NCBI GenBank assembly: GCA_040398425.1
Contig: JBBATZ010000013.1
Location: 1 to 64,000, forward strand
DNA from: UBA7672 sp040398425
GTDB lineage: Bacteria; Pseudomonadota; Alphaproteobacteria; Caulobacterales; Hyphomonadaceae
Direction: 5' to 3'
Length of the DNA stretch: 64,000 nucleotides
Shown here: piece by piece, positions 17,374 to 26,149 of the stretch
Layout: every line of letters begins with the position of its first letter
Numbering within the stretch: position 1 is the stretch's first letter
The notes under the pieces: model-generated
The model's input: only the letters and a program-made list of their open reading frames with translations
The model's database searches: none
What the model was told of the DNA's origin: nothing
Position numbers and translations under genes: made by a program

Positions 17374-18561
17374 ATGCGGAGGGGAATTGCGCTCGCGGTG
17401 GTTGGCGGGCTTTGCGCACTTGTGACGCCAGCATCTGCTCAGCAGAATCAGGACCCTTTCGGCGGCCAGTTCGGCGCGTGGGAAATCGCGCTCCCGCCAA
17501 AAGACGCCGGCGAAGATCTCGCCCGCATGTCCGACGCGCTGGCGAAACTCCCGCAGCAACGCCCCGGCGTGGTCGACACCTACGTGCTCTCCGTCTCGCT
17601 GTGGAATGAGCCTGTCTTCGAGAACGAGGCACGCGAAGCCGCCAAAGTGCTCGCCCGCCGCTATGACGCCGCTGAGCGCACCATCGTCTTGTCAGCTGGC
17701 AGGGGGCAGGGCGCCGCGCGCACTTTCCCGTCCTTCTCGCCGAACAACTTCAACGCTGCGCTCGGCCGCATCGGCAAGCTGGCAGATCCCAACGAAGACC
17801 TCGTGATCGTCTTCATCACCTCGCACGGCTCGCCCGATGGCAATGTCGTGGCGCAGGAAAGCGGCAGGCTGATGGGCGGCATCCGCGCGCCCCATCTGCG
17901 CGCCTCCCTGCAGCAGGCTGGCATCAAGACAAAGCTCGTGCTGGTTTCGGCCTGCTTCGCCGGCAACTACATCCTGCCGTTCAGCAATGACGACACCGTC
18001 ATCCTAACCGCCGCCGCCGCCGACAAGACCTCCTTCGGCTGCGAGCCCAGCCGCGACTGGACCTATTTCGGCGACGCCATGTTCAACCACGCCCTGCGTG
18101 GCGGCGAGAGCATCATGGACGCCTTCTCCATGGCGCGCGGCATCATCACCAAGTGGGAAGATGATCTCCACGCGCAGTGGGCGGCAAAGCCCGCCTCGCA
18201 ACGCGCCAGGGAACAGGAACCGCAACCGTCCAACCCGCAGCAGAATGCCGGCGACCGCGCGCTCGCCGTCATCGCGAAAGCGGAATCCTACGGCCAGTCG
18301 ATCGCCTGCGCCGCGCACCTGTCCTTCGCGCTCGATCGTGTCCGTACCGGCCGTCCCCTCAAGGGTCTCACTGACACAGCGTCGATCACCAGTGCGCAAT
18401 CCGCAGCCCAGACACGTGCCACCGCTGAAGGCCTGCCCCGCGGCCGCTCCAGCCAGGACACGGCAAAAGCCATCGCCTCCGCCTCCGCCTCCACCCTCCA
18501 GCTCTACCCCGCCCAACCCGCCGACGTCACCGAACTCGCCACGCGATGCATGGCGCCCTGA
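17374..18561 (+). CDS. Exported legumain-like (C13) cysteine peptidase
   Basis: A 395-residue caspase-fold cysteine peptidase predicted to be exported. The signal peptide is residues 1-22 (ending PASAQ). The catalytic pair is His151 in FITSHGSPDG and Cys194 in VSACFAGNYI, each ending a hydrophobic strand as in clan CD. A Cys-Trp region (GCEPSRDWTYFGDA) follows, then helices and a Gln/Pro-rich stretch (about 285-310). Members of this bacterial family are poorly studied. The ribosome site before the ATG at 17374 is weak. The gene ends a run of plus-strand genes and is followed by repeat DNA. Confidence 0.82.
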   Translation: MRRGIALAVVGGLCALVTPASAQQNQDPFGGQFGAWEIALPPKDAGEDLARMSDALAKLPQQRPGVVDTYVLSVSLWNEPVFENEAREAAKVLARRYDAAERTIVLSAGRGQGAARTFPSFSPNNFNAALGRIGKLADPNEDLVIVFITSHGSPDGNVVAQESGRLMGGIRAPHLRASLQQAGIKTKLVLVSACFAGNYILPFSNDDTVILTAAAADKTSFGCEPSRDWTYFGDAMFNHALRGGESIMDAFSMARGIITKWEDDLHAQWAAKPASQRAREQEPQPSNPQQNAGDRALAVIAKAESYGQSIACAAHLSFALDRVRTGRPLKGLTDTASITSAQSAAQTRATAEGLPRGRSSQDTAKAIASASASTLQLYPAQPADVTELATRCMAP

Positions 18562-18576
18562 GCCGGCCGCTCCCGT

Positions 18577-18770
18577 GCAATTTCGGCGGAAAGCCAAAAA
18601 GCTTCCGGCGCAGTTTGAATCGCTTGCGAGAAAAAACCGTAGGATCGAAAAACGCAAAGACAAAAACCTTCGCGTCGCCGTCCTGCACCCTTCTCAGCGG
18701 CCGCGTATTCGTCCGCATGACTCGAACACGAACGCGCACATATGGAGTGGTTACCCCATCAATCCGCCAG
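18577..18770 (+). repeat. Dispersed ~190-base repeat, copy 1 (with short ORF)
   Basis: This stretch is clearly related to the minus strand of 63262-63450. Shared blocks include TTCGGCGGAAA, GCGCAGTTT, GCTTGCG.GAAAAA, CCGTCCTGCAC and GTCCGCATGAC. Both copies have an ATG in GTCCGCATGAC that opens a frame starting MTR.R...YG.VTP; here it begins at 18717 and stays open to 19226. Similarity continues weakly past the repeat at the protein level (ML.A..., a later HT). The opposite strand is also open and similar, so coding status is unclear. Confidence 0.75.
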
Positions 18771-19087
18771 CCTTTGCTGGAGGCCATGCTGCGCGCGTTC
18801 GTCTGGCGCGTGTCCAACGTCGTCTCGATGCTCGCGACGATCATTAACCGCCCCAACCGTGACTGGCACACGGATGAGCTGGAAGACGATCAGTGCCCGA
18901 CGCCGAGCGACATCACAGAGGAAACCCAAACCAATCAACCGTCATTCTCGGGTAAGTGCAAAGCGCACATCCCGAGCATCTCGATTGTCTCCACGCAGGG
19001 AACCACGCCGTGTTCCCCGCGATCTGCAACCAGGATGCCCGGCACATGGCCGAGCATGACAATGTGGACGCTGTCGCATTCTCTCCT

Positions 19088-19205
19088 GTCATTCCCGCCG
19101 AAGCGGCAAAGCCGCGAAGCGTGGGAACCCAGGGGCGACGCGCGCCAGTCGGGCAAGCGGCTCCTGGCTTCCAGCTCACGCACTCCGCGCGCGTCCGGAA
19201 TGACA
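19088..19205. repeat. CATTCC/GGAATG-type intergenic inverted repeat
   Basis: Starts GTCATTCCCGCC and ends GTCCGGAATGAC, with CCCAGG and CCTGG inner halves, giving an imperfect ~118-base inverted repeat. The 62868-62981 element has the same design. Such elements are common, non-coding and dispersed in proteobacterial genomes. Confidence 0.65.
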
Positions 19206-19289
19206 CCGTGTGCGCTTCTAACCTAAGCCTGATCTGACTCAGGCCATTCACGAGCCTGCCCTCGGCGACCCGCCGCAGGGCCAGCGACC

Positions 19290-20381
19290 TCACGCCCGCG
19301 GCTTCAGCCGCACGAGGTGACCCATCTTGCGTCCGTCGATGGCGCGCCGCTTGCCATAGAGGTGCAGCTTCGCGCCCTCAGCCAGCGCTGCCTCCCAACC
19401 CGTCACGTCATCGCCCAGCAGGTTGATCATGTCGCCATCGGCCCAACGTGTGGGATCGCCCAACGGCCAGCCGCACACCGCGCGGATATGCTGTTCGAAC
19501 TGCCCCGTCCGACACGCGTCCTGCGTCCAGTGACCCGAATTATGTACGCGCGGCGCAAACTCATTGGCCAACAGTTGCCGGTCCTGCGTGAGGAACAGTT
19601 CCAGCGCCAGCACGCCGACATAGTCCAGCGCATTGGCCAGCTTCCGCGTCATCGCCTTTGCTTCATCCAGCACAGCCTTCGAGGCGGAGGAGGGAAAAAC
19701 TGACCGCCGCAGTATGCCGCCTGAATGATCATTCTCTGGCGGATCGAACGCGACGAACTCACCATTGGCCGAGCGCGCTGCAATCACCGAAATTTCGCGG
19801 TCATGCGCAATCCACGCTTCCAGCACGGAAGGCTTGGCTCCGACATCTGACCACGCACTCGCCGGCGCAGCCCCTTTCAGCCGCACCTGACCCTTGCCGT
19901 CATAGCCAGCGAAGCGCGACTTCAGCACGCCATTGCCGCCGAGCCGATCCAGCGCCGGCTGAATGTCATCGGATCCATCGATGCGCTCGAACGGCGCCGG
20001 TTCGATGCCGATCTCGCGAAAAAAGGTTTTCTCTGCGAGCCTGTCCTGCGCCCGCGCCAGCGTACGTCCACCCGGGCGCATCGGCGTGCCATTGCGCTCG
20101 ATCAGGTCCGTCGCCGCAACCGGCACGTTCTCGAACTCGATCGTCGCCACCACGATGCTCGCCGCGAACTCTTTCAGCGCGGCTTCATCGTTCCACGCCG
20201 CGACCCACGTCTTCTTCGTCACGCGCGAGGCCGGGCTGTCCGTCTCCGGCGTGAAGATGTGGACGTCGAGCCCCATGTCGGCCGCAGCAAGCGCCAGCAT
20301 CCGGCCCAGCTGTCCGCCGCCCAGAATGCCGATGGCGTCGCCCGGCCGGGCGATCACGCCGTGGGATTTGGCGCCTGTCAT
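19290..20381 (-). CDS. purK: 5-(carboxyamino)imidazole ribonucleotide synthase
   Basis: Makes N5-CAIR from AIR, bicarbonate and ATP in purine synthesis. The 363-residue protein is an ATP-grasp enzyme: N-terminal GILGGGQLGRML (about 22-33), a central ATP-grasp region with RFAGYDGKGQVR (flexible loop) and the metal-binding segment NEFAPRVHNSGHWT (about 275-288), then a small C-terminal domain. The start ATG overlaps the purE stop (ATGA), so translation is coupled to purE. The ~15 leading residues before the Rossmann glycine motif are normal for the family. Confidence 0.97.
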   Translation of the reverse strand: MTGAKSHGVIARPGDAIGILGGGQLGRMLALAAADMGLDVHIFTPETDSPASRVTKKTWVAAWNDEAALKEFAASIVVATIEFENVPVAATDLIERNGTPMRPGGRTLARAQDRLAEKTFFREIGIEPAPFERIDGSDDIQPALDRLGGNGVLKSRFAGYDGKGQVRLKGAAPASAWSDVGAKPSVLEAWIAHDREISVIAARSANGEFVAFDPPENDHSGGILRRSVFPSSASKAVLDEAKAMTRKLANALDYVGVLALELFLTQDRQLLANEFAPRVHNSGHWTQDACRTGQFEQHIRAVCGWPLGDPTRWADGDMINLLGDDVTGWEAALAEGAKLHLYGKRRAIDGRKMGHLVRLKPRA

Positions 20382-20881
20382 TTTCCGTCTTCCACTGTCT
20401 CGGCGACCGCGTCCGTCTGCGCCTGGCGGAAGGCATCCAGCTTCGCCAGCAACCCCGGATCAGTGTTGGCCAGCATCGACGCCGCGAGAATTCCCGCATT
20501 CGCCGCGCCGGCCTCTCCGATCGCGAGCGTCCCGACCGGAATGCCCTTCGGCATCTGGACAATCGACAGCAGGCTATCAAGCCCGGAAAGTGCGCTCGAT
20601 TTCACCGGAACGCCCAGTACCGGCAACGACGTCATAGAAGCGACCATGCCCGGCAGGTGGGCCGCCCCTCCGGCGCCAGCGATGACTATTTTCAGGCCGC
20701 GACCGCGCGCCGACTTGGCGTATTCGACGAGCCGATCCGGCGTCCGATGAGCCGAAACTACCTTGGTTTCGAACGGAACGCCCAGTTCTGCGAGGATTTC
20801 GGCCGCTTTCGACATCGTGGGCCAGTCCGACCGGCTGCCCATGATGATGCCCACGAGAGGGGTTTTGGAAGGCGCGCTCAT
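20378..20881 (-). CDS. purE: N5-carboxyaminoimidazole ribonucleotide mutase
   Basis: Converts N5-CAIR, the PurK product, to CAIR. It is 167 residues from the ATG at 20881, which has GGAG six bases upstream; an upstream frame extension to 20926 has no support. Class I PurE motifs are present: MGSRSDWPTM, VSAHRTPDR with the active His, and AGGAAHLPGM. It is the first gene of a purE-purK operon transcribed leftward, and diverges from the GGDEF gene. Confidence 0.97.
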   Translation of the reverse strand: MSAPSKTPLVGIIMGSRSDWPTMSKAAEILAELGVPFETKVVSAHRTPDRLVEYAKSARGRGLKIVIAGAGGAAHLPGMVASMTSLPVLGVPVKSSALSGLDSLLSIVQMPKGIPVGTLAIGEAGAANAGILAASMLANTDPGLLAKLDAFRQAQTDAVAETVEDGK

Positions 20882-21009
20882 GAGGCTCTCCGGCCCGGAA
20901 AGCCGGGTTCTACTCGCTTCCGCCACATTTCCGCAACGGCGCGGTAAAGGCTGGTTAATCCGGCGATAAGAAGGATAGGTGAAGTTACGGCAGGAGACCC
21001 CGCCTGACC

Positions 21010-21714
21010 ATGAAGCTGTTCTCGATCTTCAGCCCGCGCGCCCGTCGCGTCGAAGTTGCTCCGCCCGAGCAGCTGGTCGACCCGGCGCAGCGCGTGGCCG
21101 AGATCTTTGGCGTCCCCGAGATTCACCTCACACCGCAGGTGCGCACCGCATTCAACGTGATGATTTCCGAGATCGACAGCCTCCGCCTCGATGTCGAACA
21201 GCTCAAGCTCTCTCTCGCGGAAGCCGAAGCCTCGGCCGACCATGATGCGCTGGCCCCGGTCTACAACCGCCGGGCTTTCGTGCGCGAGGCGCAGCGCATC
21301 CTCGCCAGTGTGAAGCGCCATGAAATTGAGGCGAGCCTGATCTATTTCGACCTCAACAATTTCAAGGCGATCAACGACGCCCACGGCCATCCCGCAGGCG
21401 ACGAAGTTATCCGCGCCATCGGCGAGATCTTCATCCGCCAGACGCGTCAGACCGACATTGTCGGCCGCATCGGAGGGGACGAGTTCGCCGTACTGCTGAC
21501 CCATGTCGGTCAAGAGGCGGCGGTCGCCAAAGCTGAAACGCTGGCGGCTGCGATCGGCAGCGAGAAAATCCTCTACAACGGCGCACCGCTCTTCATCTCT
21601 GCCGCCTACGGCCTCACGCATCTGATCGCCGGCGACACCGCCGAGCGCGCGCTCGCACGCGCAGACGAAGCCATGTACGCGGACAAGGCGCTCTACCGCC
21701 GCGCGCAGGCATAG
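21010..21714 (+). CDS. Diguanylate cyclase (GGDEF) with an inhibitory site
   Basis: Makes cyclic di-GMP from two GTP. It is a 234-residue cytosolic protein. A basic N-terminal segment and a short helix (about 50-75) precede the GGDEF domain (about 80-230). The active loop is GRIGGDEF. An RxxD inhibitory site (RQTD) sits exactly five residues before GGDEF, so product feedback is likely. DLNNFKAINDAHGHPAGDE is the metal/nucleotide-binding segment. No sensor domain is recognisable; the N-terminal ~60 residues may be a small partner-binding or dimerisation module. It diverges from purEK. Confidence 0.93.
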   Translation: MKLFSIFSPRARRVEVAPPEQLVDPAQRVAEIFGVPEIHLTPQVRTAFNVMISEIDSLRLDVEQLKLSLAEAEASADHDALAPVYNRRAFVREAQRILASVKRHEIEASLIYFDLNNFKAINDAHGHPAGDEVIRAIGEIFIRQTRQTDIVGRIGGDEFAVLLTHVGQEAAVAKAETLAAAIGSEKILYNGAPLFISAAYGLTHLIAGDTAERALARADEAMYADKALYRRAQA

Positions 21715-21720
21715 TCGGAA

Positions 21721-22614
21721 CTACTGCCAGTCCCTGAAGCCGCCGAAGCCGCGACCGCCGCCCCACACCTGTTCGCCAGCCGTGCAGTCGGTCTTGGTCG
21801 TCGGCAGTTTCAGCTGCGCCTTCAGAATACCCGGCGCCTCTGGCGCTTCGGCGAATTGCACCGGCGCAGCCCCGGTATCGAGGTCAAGGCTCGCAATCTC
21901 CAGCACAAGCTTCTTGCGGATCGTCGAAGCGAGCTGTTTCAGGTCGAACACCGGCGCGATGAACGCGGCCGTGCCGCCGATCACGCAATCCTTGTAGTAC
22001 CTGTCGAGGTGATCGATGTCGTAAAACTCTTTCGGCTTGTTCAGCATGATCGGCAGGCCGTTGATCACGATGCCGCTTTTCACGACGAGATCGCGCACCG
22101 GCTCGACCAGTCGCCCCGCATTGTTGGCGCCATCGCCAGAGACGTCGATCACCCGCCGGCTCGAGGCGATGTTGTTGTTCAGGATGTAGCCCTGCGCGGT
22201 CAGCAGCGCCCGCGAGATCGACGTGCGTTGCTCGCCATAGATCGGCTCGTTCGCCAGCGTGTCGGCGAACTTCTTGGCGGCATCCAGACTGTCGATGATG
22301 GTCCAGGGAATGGTTGGGATCGGATCAAAATCCCCCGCCCATTCCATATACATCACGGCGATCTTGCCCTCGGGACCGGACAGCATCGCATTGATGACAT
22401 CCTTGTGCCGGAAGGCGTCGACATAGCCCTGGCGCTGGATCTCATGCTCCTCGTAATCCATCGATTGCGAGATATCGACTGCCAGCAGCAATTCGAGATC
22501 GACCCGGATCTTCGGTCCCTGCACGCCCTGCTGCGCCACCACAGGCGCTGCGATGCCCACGAGCCCGGCGATGGCGAGGGTAGCGAGCTTCCTCAGGCGA
22601 GACACAAACTTCAT
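21721..22614 (-). CDS. DUF1194 von Willebrand A-like exported protein
   Basis: A 297-residue exported protein. From the ATG at 22614 (GGAG upstream) the signal peptide ends at about residue 28 (APVVAQ). The mature part starts with a vWA-like strand and MIDAS motif LAVDISQSMD (DxSxS), then AVMYMEWAG, and later RVIDVSGDGANN with the third metal-binding Asp. The family (DUF1194) is widespread in alphaproteobacteria and its role is unknown; vWA folds usually bind proteins through a metal ion. Its stop lies six bases from the GGDEF stop (convergent). Confidence 0.87.
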   Translation of the reverse strand: MKFVSRLRKLATLAIAGLVGIAAPVVAQQGVQGPKIRVDLELLLAVDISQSMDYEEHEIQRQGYVDAFRHKDVINAMLSGPEGKIAVMYMEWAGDFDPIPTIPWTIIDSLDAAKKFADTLANEPIYGEQRTSISRALLTAQGYILNNNIASSRRVIDVSGDGANNAGRLVEPVRDLVVKSGIVINGLPIMLNKPKEFYDIDHLDRYYKDCVIGGTAAFIAPVFDLKQLASTIRKKLVLEIASLDLDTGAAPVQFAEAPEAPGILKAQLKLPTTKTDCTAGEQVWGGGRGFGGFRDWQ

Positions 22615-22713
22615 CGTCGGCTCCGGCGACAGGACGGCCAGCTTGCAGGGCAACCTTCCGGCAAGCAAGCGGGAAGCCATCACGAACTCACGATACAAGT
22701 TATCGCGAGGGGC

Positions 22714-23403
22714 TCACGCCAGCGCGAAGTCGACCAGCGCCGTAGCGTGTAGCTCCAGCGTGTCATAGCCGGGCAGGCCGACTTCCGTGGGCGGGAACAG
22801 CATGCCGATCTCGGTGCAGGCGAAAATCACGCTGTCGGCTTCCTTGTCGCCCGACTTGTCGATCATCGCCTGTACAGCCTCCCGCGCCGCGTCCGTGACA
22901 ATGCCCTTGATCAGCTGGTCGTAGATGATCGCGTGCAGGGTGTCGCGATCGCTCTTGTCCGGCGTCACGGCTCCGATTCCCTTGTTGCCGAGATGATCGA
23001 TCAGGAAGCTGTCCTCCATCGTGTAGCGCGTGCCCAGCAGGAGCGGCCGCGAGCGCGCATCGCTGCGCAGCTCCTTCACCAGCGCATCGCCAATGTGAAG
23101 CAGCGGCACATGGACAGATGCCGTCACTTGCCCCGCCACCTTGTGCATCGTGTTCGCGCCGATGGCGATTACATCGGCCCCGGCGCGCTCCAGCGCCTGC
23201 GCGGCGTTGGCAAGCACGGCGCCGGCCTCGCGCCACTGTCCATCACTCTGCATCTTCGCGAGTGGACCGAAATCCAGCGAGTTCAGGATTATTTCTGCAG
23301 AATGCGCCCCGCCCAGGCGTTCACCCACCATCTGGTTGATGCGGTCATAGTACAGGCGCGAGCTTTGCCAGCTCATGCCGCCGATCAGGCCGATTGTGCG
23401 CAA
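22714..23403 (-). CDS. Aspartate/glutamate racemase family protein
   Basis: A 229-residue cofactor-independent racemase homologue, closest in feel to the YgeA/RacX broad-specificity group. The N-terminal GLIGGMSWQSSRLYY is the family signature. Classical members use two cysteines: the second is present (FACTEIG, near residue 197), but the first, normally just before NTMH or NTAH, is Ala (IGANTMHK). Such enzymes make D-amino acids for cell-wall or signalling use. It sits in a leftward run between the transglutaminase-like and DUF1194 genes, with 68-99 base gaps. Confidence 0.86.
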   Translation of the reverse strand: MRTIGLIGGMSWQSSRLYYDRINQMVGERLGGAHSAEIILNSLDFGPLAKMQSDGQWREAGAVLANAAQALERAGADVIAIGANTMHKVAGQVTASVHVPLLHIGDALVKELRSDARSRPLLLGTRYTMEDSFLIDHLGNKGIGAVTPDKSDRDTLHAIIYDQLIKGIVTDAAREAVQAMIDKSGDKEADSVIFACTEIGMLFPPTEVGLPGYDTLELHATALVDFALA

Positions 23404-23471
23404 GGAAGTCCCTCCGGCTACAGCAGCGCGTTAGCACTGTCGGGCCGCAGGGGACAACTCACTCTGACCCC

Positions 23472-24317
23472 TCAGGCGTACTTCATCACGTCCACGCCAA
23501 CCGACAGGTTGGGGATCATGCTCGGGCCGGTGAAGGCGCCCGAGATCGGCGTCAGCGACGCGCCGTTGACCGCCGAAGCGATCGGGATTAGGCCGCCATC
23601 GTCGACCAGCCCGTTGGTCGCGTCGAGCTCGATCCAGCCCAGCGCGGGCAGGTAGATCTCCGCCCAGGCATGCGGCGAGGACGATCCCGGCGCAGCATTT
23701 GGCGTGAAGACATACCCCGTGACGAAGCGCGCCGCGCAATCGAGGCTGCGGGCAGCAGCGATCATCAGCTCGGCGAAATCCCGGCACGTGCCTGAATGCA
23801 CCGCCAGGGTCTCCGCCGGGGTCTGTAGACCCGGCTCGAAACGGATGCGGTAGTCGAACTCGTAGCGGATGCGGGCGGCGCATTCGAGCAGCCGCTCATA
23901 CTGGCTTTTCTTCACCTTGGTGGCGCCCTTGCGGATCCATTCGGCGGCGGCATGGCCCGTGTCCCAGGGCTGGGAGATATACGGCGCCAGCATGCGCCGC
24001 TCGAGCGCTGAATACTCGGCCTTGCCGGTGCCCAGTAGCAGCCGGCGCTGGCTCTCGCTCCGGGGGAAGGTCTCGACGTCCAGTTCGCTGATGATGTCGA
24101 GTTTTGTGGTCTGACCGGTGAAGTGGGCGATGGCGACTGAATTGCCATAGAGATCATTGCGCCAGACCACCTCCGCCGTGGGCGACAGCGTCAGGGTAGA
24201 CGCCTTGATCTTGAGTTTGTGGTCCCCGCGCGGGCGCAGGTAGAGTTGATGCGGCTGCAGCGTCACCGGCGAGGAAAAGCCGTAAGTCGTCGAGTGACGC
24301 AGGTTGAAAGCGGGCAT
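23472..24317 (-). CDS. Transglutaminase-like cysteine protease family protein
   Basis: A 281-residue protein with an N-terminal beta-sandwich (HSTTYGFSSPVTLQPHQLYL, typical of the bacterial transglutaminase N-terminal domain) and a papain-fold core. The catalytic triad is visible: Cys in HSGTCRDFAEL (about 170), His in SPHAWAEIYLP (about 210) and Asp in ELDATNG (about 225). Such proteins act as proteases or cross-linkers; the substrate is unknown. The ATG at 24317 is chosen because the conserved N-terminus starts MPAFNLRHST; the upstream frame is arginine/proline-rich and non-coding. Confidence 0.9.
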   Translation of the reverse strand: MPAFNLRHSTTYGFSSPVTLQPHQLYLRPRGDHKLKIKASTLTLSPTAEVVWRNDLYGNSVAIAHFTGQTTKLDIISELDVETFPRSESQRRLLLGTGKAEYSALERRMLAPYISQPWDTGHAAAEWIRKGATKVKKSQYERLLECAARIRYEFDYRIRFEPGLQTPAETLAVHSGTCRDFAELMIAAARSLDCAARFVTGYVFTPNAAPGSSSPHAWAEIYLPALGWIELDATNGLVDDGGLIPIASAVNGASLTPISGAFTGPSMIPNLSVGVDVMKYA

Positions 24318-24643
24318 TGGAGCGCTCTGGGGGCCGGGGGGGCGGATCGCAACGTACCCCGAGCGGCGAGGTTCCACCCAGCCCCTCGGCTTAAAACTTG
24401 ACCTTCTCCACAGGCGGGGGTAGGGACAACGCCTTCCGCGCAGAACCCCCGGCACAACCGGGAAACTGTGCTTTGACCGGCACGACCCCGTTTCTAGCAG
24501 AACGGACGAGGCTGGCGAGGTCCCCCGCCCGGCGCGTTGCGCTCAGCGGGGTTCTTTTGCGTTTGGCCCTTTTCTGGGGGGCGTTTGCGCGCGGAAGAGC
24601 GACTACCCATGTCGGAGATGGTCTCCGGCATAAAGGAATGGCG
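24318..24643. other. 326-base intergenic region before ffh
   Basis: Divergent promoters for the transglutaminase-like gene and ffh must lie here. I looked for the SRP RNA (its GGAAGG...AGCA core) and did not find it. No terminator or riboswitch was recognised. Confidence 0.5.
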
Positions 24644-26149
24644 ATGTTCGACGCGCTGACAGACAGGCTTGGGAAGGTCTTCGACGGTCTCACCGGTCGC
24701 GGCGCCCTGTCCGAGAAAGACGTCAATGAGGCCCTGCGCGAGATCCGCGTGGCGCTGCTCGAGGCCGACGTCGCCCTCTCCGTCGTCAAGCAATTCATCG
24801 ACGATGTGCGCCCGCAGGCCGTGGGCGAAAACGTCATCAAGTCGATCAAGCCAGGCCAGCTGGTCGTCAAGATCGTCCATGACGAACTGGTTCGCGTCCT
24901 CGGCGGCGATGAAGAGCCCCAGCCGCTGAAGATCGACTCGCCGCCCGCGATCATGATGATGGCCGGCCTGCAGGGTTCGGGCAAAACCACAACGACGGGC
25001 AAGCTCGCCAAACGCCTCAAGGAGACCGAGCGCAAGAAAGTGCTCGTGGCCTCGCTCGACACGCGCCGCCCGGCGGCGATGGAACAGCTCAAAATTCTCG
25101 CTGACCAGGTCGGCGTCGATGCGCTGCCGATCGTCACCGGACAGCTGCCGCCGGACATCACCCGCCGCGCCATCCAGGCTGCTAAGTTCGGCGGCTACGA
25201 TGTGCTGATGCTGGATACGGCGGGCCGCACCACGCTCGACGACCAGATGATGAACGAGGCGGCCGAGATCGCCGCCATCGCCAAGCCGAACGAAACGCTG
25301 CTGGTTGCTGACGCCCTCACGGGTCAGGACGCGGTCGAGACGGCCAAACGTTTCCACGAACGGCTGCCGCTCACCGGCCTGGTGCTCACCCGCATGGACG
25401 GCGATGGCCGTGGCGGCGCAGCGCTGTCGATGCGTGCGGTCACGGGACTGCCGATCCGTTTCATCGGGATGGGCGAAAAGGTCGACGGCCTCGACGTGTT
25501 CGACGCCCGCCGCATCGCCGGCCGCATTCTGGGGCAGGGCGACATCGTCTCGCTGGTCGAGCGCGCCAAGGCCGAGATCGACGTCGCCGAAGCCGAGCGC
25601 GTCGCCAAGAAGATGCAGAAGGGTCAGTTCGACCTGGAAGATCTCGCCGGCCAGCTGCGCCAGATGCAGCGCATGGGCGGCCTTGGCGGCATGATGGACC
25701 TGCTGCCCGGCGTCAAGAACGCGAAACAGCAGATGGCCGCCTCCGGCGTCGACGACAAGATGCTCAAGCGCCAGGAAGCGATCATCATGTCGATGACGCC
25801 GAAGGAGCGCCGCAAGCCGGATCTCCTGCAGGCCTCGCGCAAGCGCCGCATCGCGGCCGGCGCTGGCGTTGACGTGGCCGAGGTCAACAAGGTGCTGAAG
25901 ATGCACCGCAACATGGCCGACATGATGAAGAAGATCGGCAAGGGCGGCATGAAGGGCCTCGCCGGCATGCTCGGCAACATGGGCGGGCCCGGCGGTCAGG
26001 GCGGCGGCGGCGGCGCACCGCCGGTCTCGCAGCAGCAGCTGAACGCGCTCAAGAATCTCGGGCAAGGCATCGGCGGCGGAATGGGGGGGCCAAAACTGCC
26101 CGGCCTCGGCGGCGGACTCCCGGGTCTCGGCGGAGACAAGAAGAAATGA
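24644..26149 (+). CDS. ffh: Signal recognition particle protein
   Basis: The SRP54 GTPase that binds signal peptides of nascent membrane proteins and delivers ribosomes to FtsY. It is 501 residues. The ATG at 24644 follows AAGGA by six bases; an ATG six bases earlier would leave no spacing. The N domain (1-85) is followed by the G domain with GLQGSGKTTTTGKLA (P-loop), DTRRPAA, DTAGR and TRMDGDGRGG. The M domain (from about 295) is methionine-rich, with MGGLGGMMDLLPG and SMTPKERRKP. The C-terminal tail is unusually rich in Gly and Met. It is the first gene of a translation operon. Confidence 0.98.
   Translation: MFDALTDRLGKVFDGLTGRGALSEKDVNEALREIRVALLEADVALSVVKQFIDDVRPQAVGENVIKSIKPGQLVVKIVHDELVRVLGGDEEPQPLKIDSPPAIMMMAGLQGSGKTTTTGKLAKRLKETERKKVLVASLDTRRPAAMEQLKILADQVGVDALPIVTGQLPPDITRRAIQAAKFGGYDVLMLDTAGRTTLDDQMMNEAAEIAAIAKPNETLLVADALTGQDAVETAKRFHERLPLTGLVLTRMDGDGRGGAALSMRAVTGLPIRFIGMGEKVDGLDVFDARRIAGRILGQGDIVSLVERAKAEIDVAEAERVAKKMQKGQFDLEDLAGQLRQMQRMGGLGGMMDLLPGVKNAKQQMAASGVDDKMLKRQEAIIMSMTPKERRKPDLLQASRKRRIAAGAGVDVAEVNKVLKMHRNMADMMKKIGKGGMKGLAGMLGNMGGPGGQGGGGGAPPVSQQQLNALKNLGQGIGGGMGGPKLPGLGGGLPGLGGDKKK

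Larger units (their letters stand above)
18562..19289. other. 728-base repeat-rich region without a confident gene
   Basis: It contains the ~190-base dispersed repeat (18577-18770) and a possible short ORF starting at 18717 (open to 19226). A degenerate palindromic stretch lies at 18975-19070, and a CATTCC...GGAATG inverted repeat at 19088-19205. Open frames here resemble translated repeats rather than known proteins. Confidence 0.6.

Noticed and set aside
24318..24643. SRP RNA beside ffh
   Set aside because: The conserved GGAAGG...AGCA core was not found in either strand of the gap.
24494..26065. 523-codon minus-strand open frame opposite ffh
   Set aside because: Composition is that of an antisense frame; ffh is certain on the other strand.
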